From a virus, in IMG/VR virus record IMGVR_UViG_3300025949_000035, positions 1 through 48,962 of that record: a stretch of 48,962 bases of DNA; one strand, 5' to 3'. The notes beneath the pieces are model-generated. The model saw nothing but the letters and a program-made list of their open reading frames with translations. It had not been told where the DNA came from and searched no databases. Positions within the stretch are counted from its first letter, which is position 1; each line of letters starts with the position of its first letter. Of the stretch, positions 1 to 6,161 are shown in pieces. Both the position numbers and the translations under genes were made by a program.

Positions 1-8
1 CCTCGACC

Positions 9-623
9 ATGCCGAGCGCAGAGCTGCCGGGCTGGGTGGAGCGGCAACAGTTCAAGGGCGACCACACGCCCGACAGGTCTGCGCTCGGCATGGTCGAGGA
101 GGTAGGGGAGGCGTGCGCCGCGCTGCTCGCTGAGACGAGGTTCGTGCAGAAGTACGACAGCCGCGCGACTGTCCTGCTCGCGATCGCCGGCTACCTCGGT
201 GTACTGGCGCGTGTCGAGCTCAAGGGCCAGCAGGGCATACGGTACGAACAGGGCGAGGGCGTCAAAGCCGAGATAGACGCGACGTGCTCGCTCAGCCAGT
301 TGGTCCACATATTCGTGGCGGGCTACGGCGACAGCAGCCGCCGCGCCATCGAGGACATATGGCGCGGCACCGGCCTGCACGAGGGGCCGGCGTTCCCGCG
401 CCCAGAGGGCGACGTGGCGACCGAGCTGGCGGACGTCCTGACGTTCGCGGCCGAGCTGGCCAACACACGGGGCATCCCGCTCGGGGCCGCTCTCCTGTCC
501 AGGTGGGCCCGCGTGCGGCAGCGCGACTGGGCGCGCGACCCGCGGCACGGCGGCGAGGAGCCGCCGTCGGACGAGCTGCTGCTCGGCGGCCTGCTCGGGG
601 AGGGCGACAGCTATGCCGGCTAG
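9..623 (+). CDS. MazG-like all-alpha NTP pyrophosphohydrolase
   Basis: Probably hydrolyses a (deoxy)nucleoside triphosphate to the monophosphate and pyrophosphate, shaping the phage nucleotide pool. The two metal-binding helix motifs of the MazG/HisE fold are visible: EEVGE at residues 30-34 and ELADV at about 139-143, followed by an amphipathic helix. The roughly 100 residues between them are longer than in minimal MazG domains. It is the first of three such genes in this operon and overlaps the next gene by 11 bases. The ATG lies 8 bases from the window edge, so an earlier start cannot be excluded. Substrate is unknown. Confidence 0.7.
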   Translation: MPSAELPGWVERQQFKGDHTPDRSALGMVEEVGEACAALLAETRFVQKYDSRATVLLAIAGYLGVLARVELKGQQGIRYEQGEGVKAEIDATCSLSQLVHIFVAGYGDSSRRAIEDIWRGTGLHEGPAFPRPEGDVATELADVLTFAAELANTRGIPLGAALLSRWARVRQRDWARDPRHGGEEPPSDELLLGGLLGEGDSYAG

Positions 624-1575
624 GCACCCATCGCAGATGGTCATAAACCCGCAGCAGCTTGGCTGGCACGCGTTCATAGCGTTCATAGCCGAGCGGCAGC
701 GCATATGGCGCGTCAAGTCGTCGGGCGCACAGCCGCCGTGGACCGACGACCCTGTGCTGGCGGGCGGCAAGTTCGGCAACGTGTTCCGGCGGCTGGACCG
801 CGGCACGGTGTGGGAGCTGGCGCAGATAGACGCGCACGGCGGCCCGCACACACCCAACACCAGCCTGCAACAGAGGCAGCTCGAGCTTGTGCTGACGTAC
901 CGGCACAACCTTATACCGCGCACGACCGAGACGCTGATGAGCGGGCTCGGGCCGGTCGCGTTGGTGCGGGACGACCGCCCGCTCATGTCGGACGTCATCA
1001 AGATATGGCCGCTGCTCCCGTGCGACCAGCAGCACGCGACGCACGAGACGTGGGCCGAGTACTGCTACGCGCACTACCAGGACGTACGGCGTTGCGCGCT
1101 CACGCTTTGGAGGCTGTTGCACGGCGAGACAGACATACAGAAGGACGGGCACTTCGCGCCAAAACAGCCGTCCGCACACTGGCTGCACGGTTGGCTGCAG
1201 GCGTCCATGCCGCGGCTAGGGTCGTTCAAGGCGTACGAGGTGCTCACGTCCATGACGTACCTGACGTGGACCTGCATTAGCGAGAATGACTTCCCGCACG
1301 TCGGGCACGGCGCCATGCCGGCCCTGCGGTCCCTGACCGGCGACGACGAGACGCCGGACGACCAGATGTGGCTGTACCTGCCGTACATGGCGGAGCAGCT
1401 CACGCGGCTCATGCCGACTACAAGCGGATGGGAGTGGCCACCGGACATGTCGCACCGCTTCACCTGCCGGTCGGTGGAGGACGCACTGTGCGAGTACCGC
1501 AAGTACTGCGCGGTCAAGGCCGGCACACGGGACAACCGCCCGTACCCCGACAATCTAAGGAGGTGGGAGCAATGA
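613..1575 (+). CDS. DNA base hypermodification enzyme homologue (5-hmdU kinase helical domain / alpha-glutamyl-putrescinyl thymine pyrophosphorylase family)
   Basis: The protein has the pattern of the helical domain found in phage enzymes that build hypermodified pyrimidines: aromatic/Arg helix ERQRIWRVK near residues 27-35, then PPWTDDPVL (41-49) and KFGNVFRRLDRGT (53-65), and near the C-terminus a DVEncLCEf-type motif seen here as VEDALCEYRKY. No P-loop kinase is fused to it, so it resembles stand-alone clades rather than the kinase. Family members act on 5-hydroxymethylated pyrimidines in DNA. Neighbours are nucleotide-pool enzymes and a thymidylate-synthase homologue, which fits. A divergent relative lies at 46692-47702. 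Family assignment is from memory of the motif; the exact reaction is unknown. Confidence 0.65.
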   Translation: MPARHPSQMVINPQQLGWHAFIAFIAERQRIWRVKSSGAQPPWTDDPVLAGGKFGNVFRRLDRGTVWELAQIDAHGGPHTPNTSLQQRQLELVLTYRHNLIPRTTETLMSGLGPVALVRDDRPLMSDVIKIWPLLPCDQQHATHETWAEYCYAHYQDVRRCALTLWRLLHGETDIQKDGHFAPKQPSAHWLHGWLQASMPRLGSFKAYEVLTSMTYLTWTCISENDFPHVGHGAMPALRSLTGDDETPDDQMWLYLPYMAEQLTRLMPTTSGWEWPPDMSHRFTCRSVEDALCEYRKYCAVKAGTRDNRPYPDNLRRWEQ

Positions 1576-2198
1576 CGACATGCACAAAGCCGCCGAGCGG
1601 CTGGACGTGCTCGCGCGAGGAGGGCCACGAAGGCCCATGTGCCGCAAGCCCTGTGGACGAGCAGCGCGCGCCCGACATGCAGGCCATGGTCCGCGACTTC
1701 ATGGAGGCGTGCGACCAGGTGATAGGGCCGCAGCCCGGCCTGCGGGACCAGCTGCTGCGCATACGGCTGATACTGGAGGAGCCCACGGAGACGGCCAAGG
1801 CCATCTACGGCAACGACCTGCTGGAGGCGATCGACGGGCTCTGCGACTCGCTGTATGTTATACTCGGCACGGCCGTGGCGTTCGGCGTGGACATATACCC
1901 GTTCTTCGCCGAGGTGCACAGGTCCAACATGGCCAAACGGCACCCGGACACCGGGAAGGTGCTCAAGGACCTGTTCGGCAAGGTCATCAAGCCGGCTGGC
2001 TGGACGCCGCCAGACATAGAGGGCGTGTTCCGCGACCTGTACGGCGACCCAGCGGGCTTCCTGCCCGAGCGGCAGTCGCACGACGACAAGTGGCACGAGG
2101 TGTTCCGCATGGCTGAGCACAACGGCTGGGGGCCCGACACGATCATGGGCTGGATGGAGGAGCGCTCCTCCAAGGGGAGGGACAAGACGTATGGCTGA
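1572..2198 (+). CDS. HisE/MazG-like NTP pyrophosphohydrolase with N-terminal Cys/His motif
   Basis: All-alpha pyrophosphohydrolase of the phosphoribosyl-ATP pyrophosphatase-like group common in phages. The core runs LLRIRLILEEPTE (61-73), then EAIDGLCDSLYVI (85-97) with the acidic residues expected to bind Mg2+. The first 25 residues form a short Cys/His module (C4, C13, H19, C23) that recurs in actinophage and proteophage proteins. The ATG at 1572 follows a strong TAAGGAGG site and overlaps the previous stop region; a longer upstream frame exists but lacks this signal. Likely substrate is a canonical dNTP that competes with the modified nucleotide; that is inference. Confidence 0.7.
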   Translation: MTTCTKPPSGWTCSREEGHEGPCAASPVDEQRAPDMQAMVRDFMEACDQVIGPQPGLRDQLLRIRLILEEPTETAKAIYGNDLLEAIDGLCDSLYVILGTAVAFGVDIYPFFAEVHRSNMAKRHPDTGKVLKDLFGKVIKPAGWTPPDIEGVFRDLYGDPAGFLPERQSHDDKWHEVFRMAEHNGWGPDTIMGWMEERSSKGRDKTYG

Positions 2199-2535
2199 CC
2201 TGCCGGGCGTAGGCCCAGACGCGCCGAGGAGGGCTGACGGCAAGGCGAGCGAGTCGCCGTACAGGTTCGACCTGCTGCAGCCACACGCGCTGGCCGCGGT
2301 GGCCGCCCTGGCCAAGCGCGGCCACGAGAAGTACGGCATACACTGGACGGAGTACCAGCCGAACGACCACCTGAACCACGCGATGCAGCATATATTCGCG
2401 TACCTAGCCGGCGACAAGCAGGAGGGCACGCCGTCCGAGCACCTCGTGCACGCGGCCTGGCGGATACTGTCGACGCTTGACTGCGTGCTCCTCCTGGAAG
2501 CAGAGGAGGAGGCGCGCCGTGTATCAAGGCGGTGA
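2191..2535 (+). CDS. dATP/dGTP diphosphohydrolase-type (MazZ/DUF5664-like) protein
   Basis: A 114-residue protein matching the N-terminal dATP/dGTP diphosphohydrolase family: PYRFDLLQPHAL (23-34), AKRGHEKYG (41-49), NHAMQHIFAYLAG (62-74), and HLVHAAWRIL (84-93). The family includes MazZ of phages that remodel the purine dNTP pool. It starts with ATG behind AGGGGAGGGA and overlaps the preceding gene by 8 bases. No PurZ-like gene is visible in the window, so diaminopurine synthesis is not supported; here it more likely works with the other pyrophosphohydrolases of the operon. Confidence 0.7.
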   Translation: MADLPGVGPDAPRRADGKASESPYRFDLLQPHALAAVAALAKRGHEKYGIHWTEYQPNDHLNHAMQHIFAYLAGDKQEGTPSEHLVHAAWRILSTLDCVLLLEAEEEARRVSRR

Positions 2536-2905
2536 CCTGGTGCAGGTCACGGCCGGCAGGTGGGCGGGCTGCATCGGGTCCTTCGTCAAGATGTCGAAGG
2601 ACTACCCGCTCACCTGCTTCGTGACGGTGCACAGGCTGGGGACGGTGGCGGCGCAGGTCGACTCCGTCCTGCCGATAACGATGGAGGACGCCGAGGAGGG
2701 CAGGCTGCCAGCCGAGTTCAGGGACGGGCAGGTGGCCCTCGTCGACGCCATGCTTGCTGACAAGCGCGCCGCTTTCGAGAGGCTGGCCGCGCAGATTGTA
2801 GAGCTGGAGGGCATAAGGGATGAGTGCGAAGCTGGAGGGGAGTTCGCGGAGCAGGACAGACTACGACTTGGCGCGTCTCCGTACCGCGCTCCTGTGGGGG
2901 CTTGA
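2519..2905 (+). CDS. Small KOW-like protein
   Basis: Begins at GTG 2519, which sits behind a purine-rich GAGGAGGAGG tract inside the end of the previous gene. The first 50 residues read like a KOW/SH3-type barrel: GDLVQVTAGRWAGCIG followed by short beta strands. The C-terminal half is acidic and helical. The last 86 bases overlap the deaminase gene, a large overlap for this operon. KOW folds commonly bind RNA or protein; no specific role is visible. Confidence 0.5.
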   Translation: MYQGGDLVQVTAGRWAGCIGSFVKMSKDYPLTCFVTVHRLGTVAAQVDSVLPITMEDAEEGRLPAEFRDGQVALVDAMLADKRAAFERLAAQIVELEGIRDECEAGGEFAEQDRLRLGASPYRAPVGA

Positions 2906-3362
2906 GATGAGCCGCGACCCGGTGTGGAAGGTGGGCGCTGTGCTGGTGCACCCGGACCGCCGGCAGTGCAGCATGGGGTACAACGGGCTGGTCAAGGGCA
3001 TGCCCGAGACGCCCGAGAACTGGGGCAAGCCGCGCAAGCTCATGCTCGTGCGGCACGCCGAGAGGAACGCGATCAGCTGGGCGCCGTTCTACAAGCCGGG
3101 GTCCGAGCTGTTCGTGCCCCTGAGGCCGTGCGCCTACTGCCTCGGCGACGCCGTGAACAACGGCATATCGCGCGTGGCATGGTTCCGCGACCCTGCGAAC
3201 GAGGCCAACCCGGACTACTACGGGCCGGAGTGGGACATGTTCGCGTCCATGGTCGAGACCGCCGAGTACGACCTGGACGACAAGACGACCGCCATCCTCG
3301 CCCTGTACGGGCTGGACGGCACGATGAAGTACCCAAAGGAGGCAGAGGGGTGTACAACCTAG
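2820..3362 (+). CDS. dCMP/cytidine deaminase-family zinc deaminase
   Basis: The zinc deaminase signature is complete: RHAERNAI with H79, E81 (zinc ligand plus proton shuttle) and PLRPCAYC with C104 and C107. The family deaminates dCMP to dUMP (ComEB-like) or related nucleotides. At 180 residues it is of usual size. In this operon it could feed the adjacent thymidylate-synthase homologue or act on a hydroxymethylated nucleotide; the sequence does not decide. The start overlaps the preceding gene; GGAGG-like purines lie about 10 bases upstream of ATG 2820. Confidence 0.8.
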   Translation: MSAKLEGSSRSRTDYDLARLRTALLWGLEMSRDPVWKVGAVLVHPDRRQCSMGYNGLVKGMPETPENWGKPRKLMLVRHAERNAISWAPFYKPGSELFVPLRPCAYCLGDAVNNGISRVAWFRDPANEANPDYYGPEWDMFASMVETAEYDLDDKTTAILALYGLDGTMKYPKEAEGCTT

Positions 3363-4309
3363 CGTTCGACGGGATGGACGACGCGTACCACGGCCTGGTG
3401 TCGTTTGTGTCCGCCAAGGGCACGCGGTACCAGCCGCGCGACAGGATGTGCGTGGAGGTCAGGCCGGCCACGTTCGAGCTGGCGCAGCCCGAGTACGGCT
3501 TGTACTCTGGCCGCAGCCGGCGGCTCAACTACAGGTTCATGGCGGTGGAGACGCTGCTGTACCTGGCCGGCCTCGGCGGCGAGCCGCACGCGCGGCTGAT
3601 ACTCGATGCCAACCCGGCCATGGCGTTCGCGACCAACCCGGACACGGGGCACTTCGACGGCGCGTACGGGCCGCAGCTGGTGCAGTCGCTGCCGGCGATA
3701 CAGGACCTGCTGAGGAAAGACCCGCACACGCGGCAGGCGGTCGCGTCCATATGGTCGCCCGACGTGCCGACCAGGCTGGCCGGCAGCAAGGACGTGCCCT
3801 GCACGTGCCTGCTGCACTTCATGACCGAGCACGACAACGACGGCGAGCCTATGCTGTCGCTGCACGTGTACATGCGGTCCAACGACCTGAACTGGGGGAC
3901 GCCGTACGACGTCGCCGCGTTCACGACCGTGCAGCTGGCCATGGCCGGCGGCCTCGGCCTGCGCGCCGGTAGGTACTACCATACGTGCGGCTCCCTGCAC
4001 TACTACGAGGAGCACCCGGCGAATGACCAGGGCGAGAGGCCGCCGACGCTCGCGCCGACCTCGACGGAGAACTGGATACCCAACCTGCCGGCCGCAGCGT
4101 GGGAGGACGGCAGGAACATACGGGTCGTCATCCAGGACGCCGAGACGGCGTGCCAGCAGCTGCTTTCGCACCGCGGTAGCGGCAGGCTGTGGCGGGACTT
4201 CGTGCCGACGTTCGAGCCGTGCGCGGTGGTCGGCTGGCTGTTGCGCGTCATGCAGTTCCGTCACCCGAAGTCGGACGCCAAGTGGAGGGACGAGGAGGCG
4301 GGCGAATGA
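3350..4309 (+). CDS. Thymidylate-synthase-family pyrimidine hydroxymethylase or methylase with Asp at the base-selecting position
   Basis: Starts at GTG 3350, seven bases behind AAAGGAGG, inside the deaminase 3' end; 319 residues. Catalytic Cys is C151 in DVPCTCLLHF. The phosphate/base-binding segment MRSNDLNWGTPYDV (175-188) places Asp187 where canonical dUMP enzymes have Asn (E. coli Asn177). H217 and Y219 of GSLHYYEEH match the conserved His/Tyr. Asp at this site is the hallmark of dCMP hydroxymethylase (T4 gp42 type). A role in making 5-hydroxymethyl-dCMP is therefore likely, although dUMP use cannot be excluded by eye. It sits beside hypermodification and pool-clearing genes. Confidence 0.8.
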   Translation: MYNLAFDGMDDAYHGLVSFVSAKGTRYQPRDRMCVEVRPATFELAQPEYGLYSGRSRRLNYRFMAVETLLYLAGLGGEPHARLILDANPAMAFATNPDTGHFDGAYGPQLVQSLPAIQDLLRKDPHTRQAVASIWSPDVPTRLAGSKDVPCTCLLHFMTEHDNDGEPMLSLHVYMRSNDLNWGTPYDVAAFTTVQLAMAGGLGLRAGRYYHTCGSLHYYEEHPANDQGERPPTLAPTSTENWIPNLPAAAWEDGRNIRVVIQDAETACQQLLSHRGSGRLWRDFVPTFEPCAVVGWLLRVMQFRHPKSDAKWRDEEAGE

Positions 4310-4794
4310 GGGAGGCCGAGCTGTACGCGCCGATGGTGCGCGGGGCCGCCGACGAGGGGTGGGTGCTGTTCCACCCGCAGGAGGGCGCCGCCAAGGCGCC
4401 CTTCGACCTATGCGGCGTCGTCACGGCGTACGTCACGTTCGGGGGCAGGGACGCGGCCATGCGGGCGGTCGGCGTGGCAGTGGCGTGTGAGGTCAAGCTG
4501 GTGGACAGGCAGCCACGGGAGGGCGAGTTCCCGTGGCGCCTGCTTGAGGCCCACCAGAGGACGTGGATAGAGACATACGCCGGGGCAGGGAGCGTGTCCC
4601 TAGTCGCCCTCTGTGGGCCCGCACACGACATGGTCGTGTACGTCGTCGGGCCAGGCCCGGTCGTCGTCGGGTCGGCGCCGCTTGAGTGGCGGCGCCTGCC
4701 GGACCGCTTCACGGGCTGGGGCACCATACTTTCACTGTGGGCAGCCCGGGCCCCTAGTGAGGCCAAGGCCGGCGGTGCCGACAGCCCACAGTAG
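4306..4794 (+). CDS. PD-(D/E)XK nuclease, Holliday-junction-resolvase-like
   Basis: ATG 4306 overlaps the previous TGA in an ATGA junction, so it is probably translationally coupled. The nuclease core is visible: D34 in KAPFDLCGV, E62 and K64 in ACEVKLVD, and Q84 in EAHQRTWIE, followed by a hydrophobic strand. Length (162 residues) and motif order fit RecU/archaeal Hjc-like resolvases used by phages to resolve replicative DNA. The C-terminal 25 residues look disordered. Other PD-(D/E)XK roles remain possible. Confidence 0.6.
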   Translation: MREAELYAPMVRGAADEGWVLFHPQEGAAKAPFDLCGVVTAYVTFGGRDAAMRAVGVAVACEVKLVDRQPREGEFPWRLLEAHQRTWIETYAGAGSVSLVALCGPAHDMVVYVVGPGPVVVGSAPLEWRRLPDRFTGWGTILSLWAARAPSEAKAGGADSPQ

Positions 4795-4799
4795 GGGGT

Positions 4800-4817
4800 G
4801 GCTCGGCCGGCCGGGCC
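4800..4817. terminator. Hairpin between convergent operons
   Basis: GGCTCGG and CCGGGCC can pair around a CCGG loop (7 bp with one G-U). It lies in the 28-base gap between the two convergent stop codons. No T-tract follows on either strand, so Rho-independent termination is uncertain. Confidence 0.35.
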
Positions 4818-4822
4818 CGTGG

Positions 4823-5455
4823 TCAGTAGGTGAAGCCGGCCACTAGCTCCTCCAGCGTCCCCCAGAACAGGTCGACGTCGACGGGCTGCCCCAGACCCGG
4901 CACGTCGACCGTCACGTTCTGGCCGTCAGCGAACTGCACGAACTTGGACGCGATGGTCGGCAGCCGCCCGTAGCGGGCGGCGTTGTAGTTGACCGACCCG
5001 CCTAGGGTCGGTATGACGTTGTCCTCGAGGAACGACTGTGACGCGTAGGCGATCGCCCCGCGCCCGGTCAGCGACCGCATCTGCGCCTCGAAGGCCGCGC
5101 CGCAGGCGCCGACCTGCGACGGGGTGTCGCCGTTCATCGTCTCCAGGTCCATCATGTTTATGAGGTCGCCCTTGCGGTGCCGGCCGCGCCGCGCTAGCAG
5201 CGAGGCCTGGGCGGCCCCCGGCCTGTCGGCGTGCACGAACCAGTACGAGCCGACGATTATGCCGGCTTCGTCGCACCGCTCGCAGAGCTCGTCGTGCATC
5301 TCGTCGAAGACGTTGGTGCTCTCACCGCACTTGATCCAGGCGAACTCGATGCCCGCGGCCTTGGCCGCGTGCAGCGAGCTCACCCTGGACAAGTGGTAGA
5401 GGTCGACGCCGAACACGCACTTGGACGGGTCTATGTACCTTGGCGGTACTAGCAT
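4823..5455 (-). CDS. GH25-family endolysin (muramidase)
   Basis: Glycoside hydrolase family 25 lysozyme that cleaves the glycan strand of peptidoglycan. Key features: D18 in FGVDLYH, the DxE pair D103/E105 in MMDLETMNGD, and the family strands EFAWIKC and GSYWFVHAD. At 210 residues it is a single catalytic domain with no obvious cell-wall binding repeat and no signal peptide, so release probably needs the holin encoded just upstream. It is the last gene of the late operon. ATG follows GGGAGGG. Confidence 0.85.
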   Translation of the reverse strand: MLVPPRYIDPSKCVFGVDLYHLSRVSSLHAAKAAGIEFAWIKCGESTNVFDEMHDELCERCDEAGIIVGSYWFVHADRPGAAQASLLARRGRHRKGDLINMMDLETMNGDTPSQVGACGAAFEAQMRSLTGRGAIAYASQSFLEDNVIPTLGGSVNYNAARYGRLPTIASKFVQFADGQNVTVDVPGLGQPVDVDLFWGTLEELVAGFTY

Positions 5456-5468
5456 CGGCCTGCCCTCC

Positions 5469-5699
5469 CTAGTTGCCGGACGTGTCCACGCCGCCCTCGG
5501 GCGTGTTCGCGTGCGGCGGCGTGCCGTACATGGCAGTCAGCAGGCCGCCGAAGAACAGCACCGTCGACGCTGCGCCGACGACCGACTTTGCCGTGTTGCC
5601 CGGGATGGCGCCGATGGCGTCCTGGTGCGCCACGATGAAGCTGGCGCCCGACAGCAGGCCGCCCAGCACCGTGCTCCACTTTGGAAGCTTCAGTTTCAT
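5469..5699 (-). CDS. Candidate holin
   Basis: A 76-residue protein with two hydrophobic segments (about residues 11-25 and 38-59) separated by a short polar turn, a basic N-terminus and a polar C-terminal tail. It sits directly before the endolysin and has a good AAGGGGA site. Size, topology and place fit a class II-like holin, but there is no family signature. Confidence rests on context. Confidence 0.55.
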   Translation of the reverse strand: MKLKLPKWSTVLGGLLSGASFIVAHQDAIGAIPGNTAKSVVGAASTVLFFGGLLTAMYGTPPHANTPEGGVDTSGN

Positions 5700-5744
5700 G
5701 TATCTGTCCCCTTTCGCCGGCGTTCGCCGGCAGTCTGCCCGTGC

Positions 5745-6161
5745 CTAGTGCACGCGCACCCTTGGCAGCTTGTCGATTAGCTTGGCCGCGTGGTCCAGCA
5801 CCCACACGAGCAGGCCGACAAGCGCGGCCATCTTACCGACGCGCACGTTCTCCCTGTGCCGCAGCTCCTCGACGGCCGACTTGCGCGCGGTGTCGGCCGC
5901 CTTGGCCTCCAGCACGCGCGCGGCCTCTATGACGGCGATGCGCTGGTCGTGCTGCTGCAGCGACAGCGATATGCGCGCCTCGGACTCTATGCGCGCTATC
6001 TCGTTGTCCTGGACAGTATGCGTCAACGTTATGATGTTCGAGTTGAGCTCGCGTATCGAGTCCGTAAGAGTCTGCAGCAGCAGACGACCCTCTGGGCTGA
6101 CGGTGGCCTCGTCCATAGTTGTATCCCCTATAATTGCGTTGTCTAAAGACTTCCCTGCCAT
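5745..6161 (-). CDS. Coiled-coil protein with C-terminal membrane segment, XhlA-like
   Basis: A 138-residue protein with a long heptad-rich helix (about 25-105) and one hydrophobic segment near the end (MAALVGLLVWVL). This arrangement resembles hemolysin XhlA-type lysis accessory proteins. ATG 6161 is preceded by CAGGGGG and overlaps the tail-tip gene by 19 bases; an internal ATG at 6116 with TAGGGGAT is an equally credible start giving 123 residues. Placed before holin and endolysin, it probably belongs to the lysis set. Confidence 0.55.
   Translation of the reverse strand: MAGKSLDNAIIGDTTMDEATVSPEGRLLLQTLTDSIRELNSNIITLTHTVQDNEIARIESEARISLSLQQHDQRIAVIEAARVLEAKAADTARKSAVEELRHRENVRVGKMAALVGLLVWVLDHAAKLIDKLPRVRVH

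Noticed and set aside
292-1188. Long antisense frames across the left operon
   Set aside because: High GC creates long shadow frames; they lack ribosome sites and oppose clearly homologous genes on the plus strand.
2191-2535. Diaminopurine (Z-genome) synthesis suggested by the MazZ-like gene
   Set aside because: No PurZ homologue is visible in the window; the gene family alone is insufficient.
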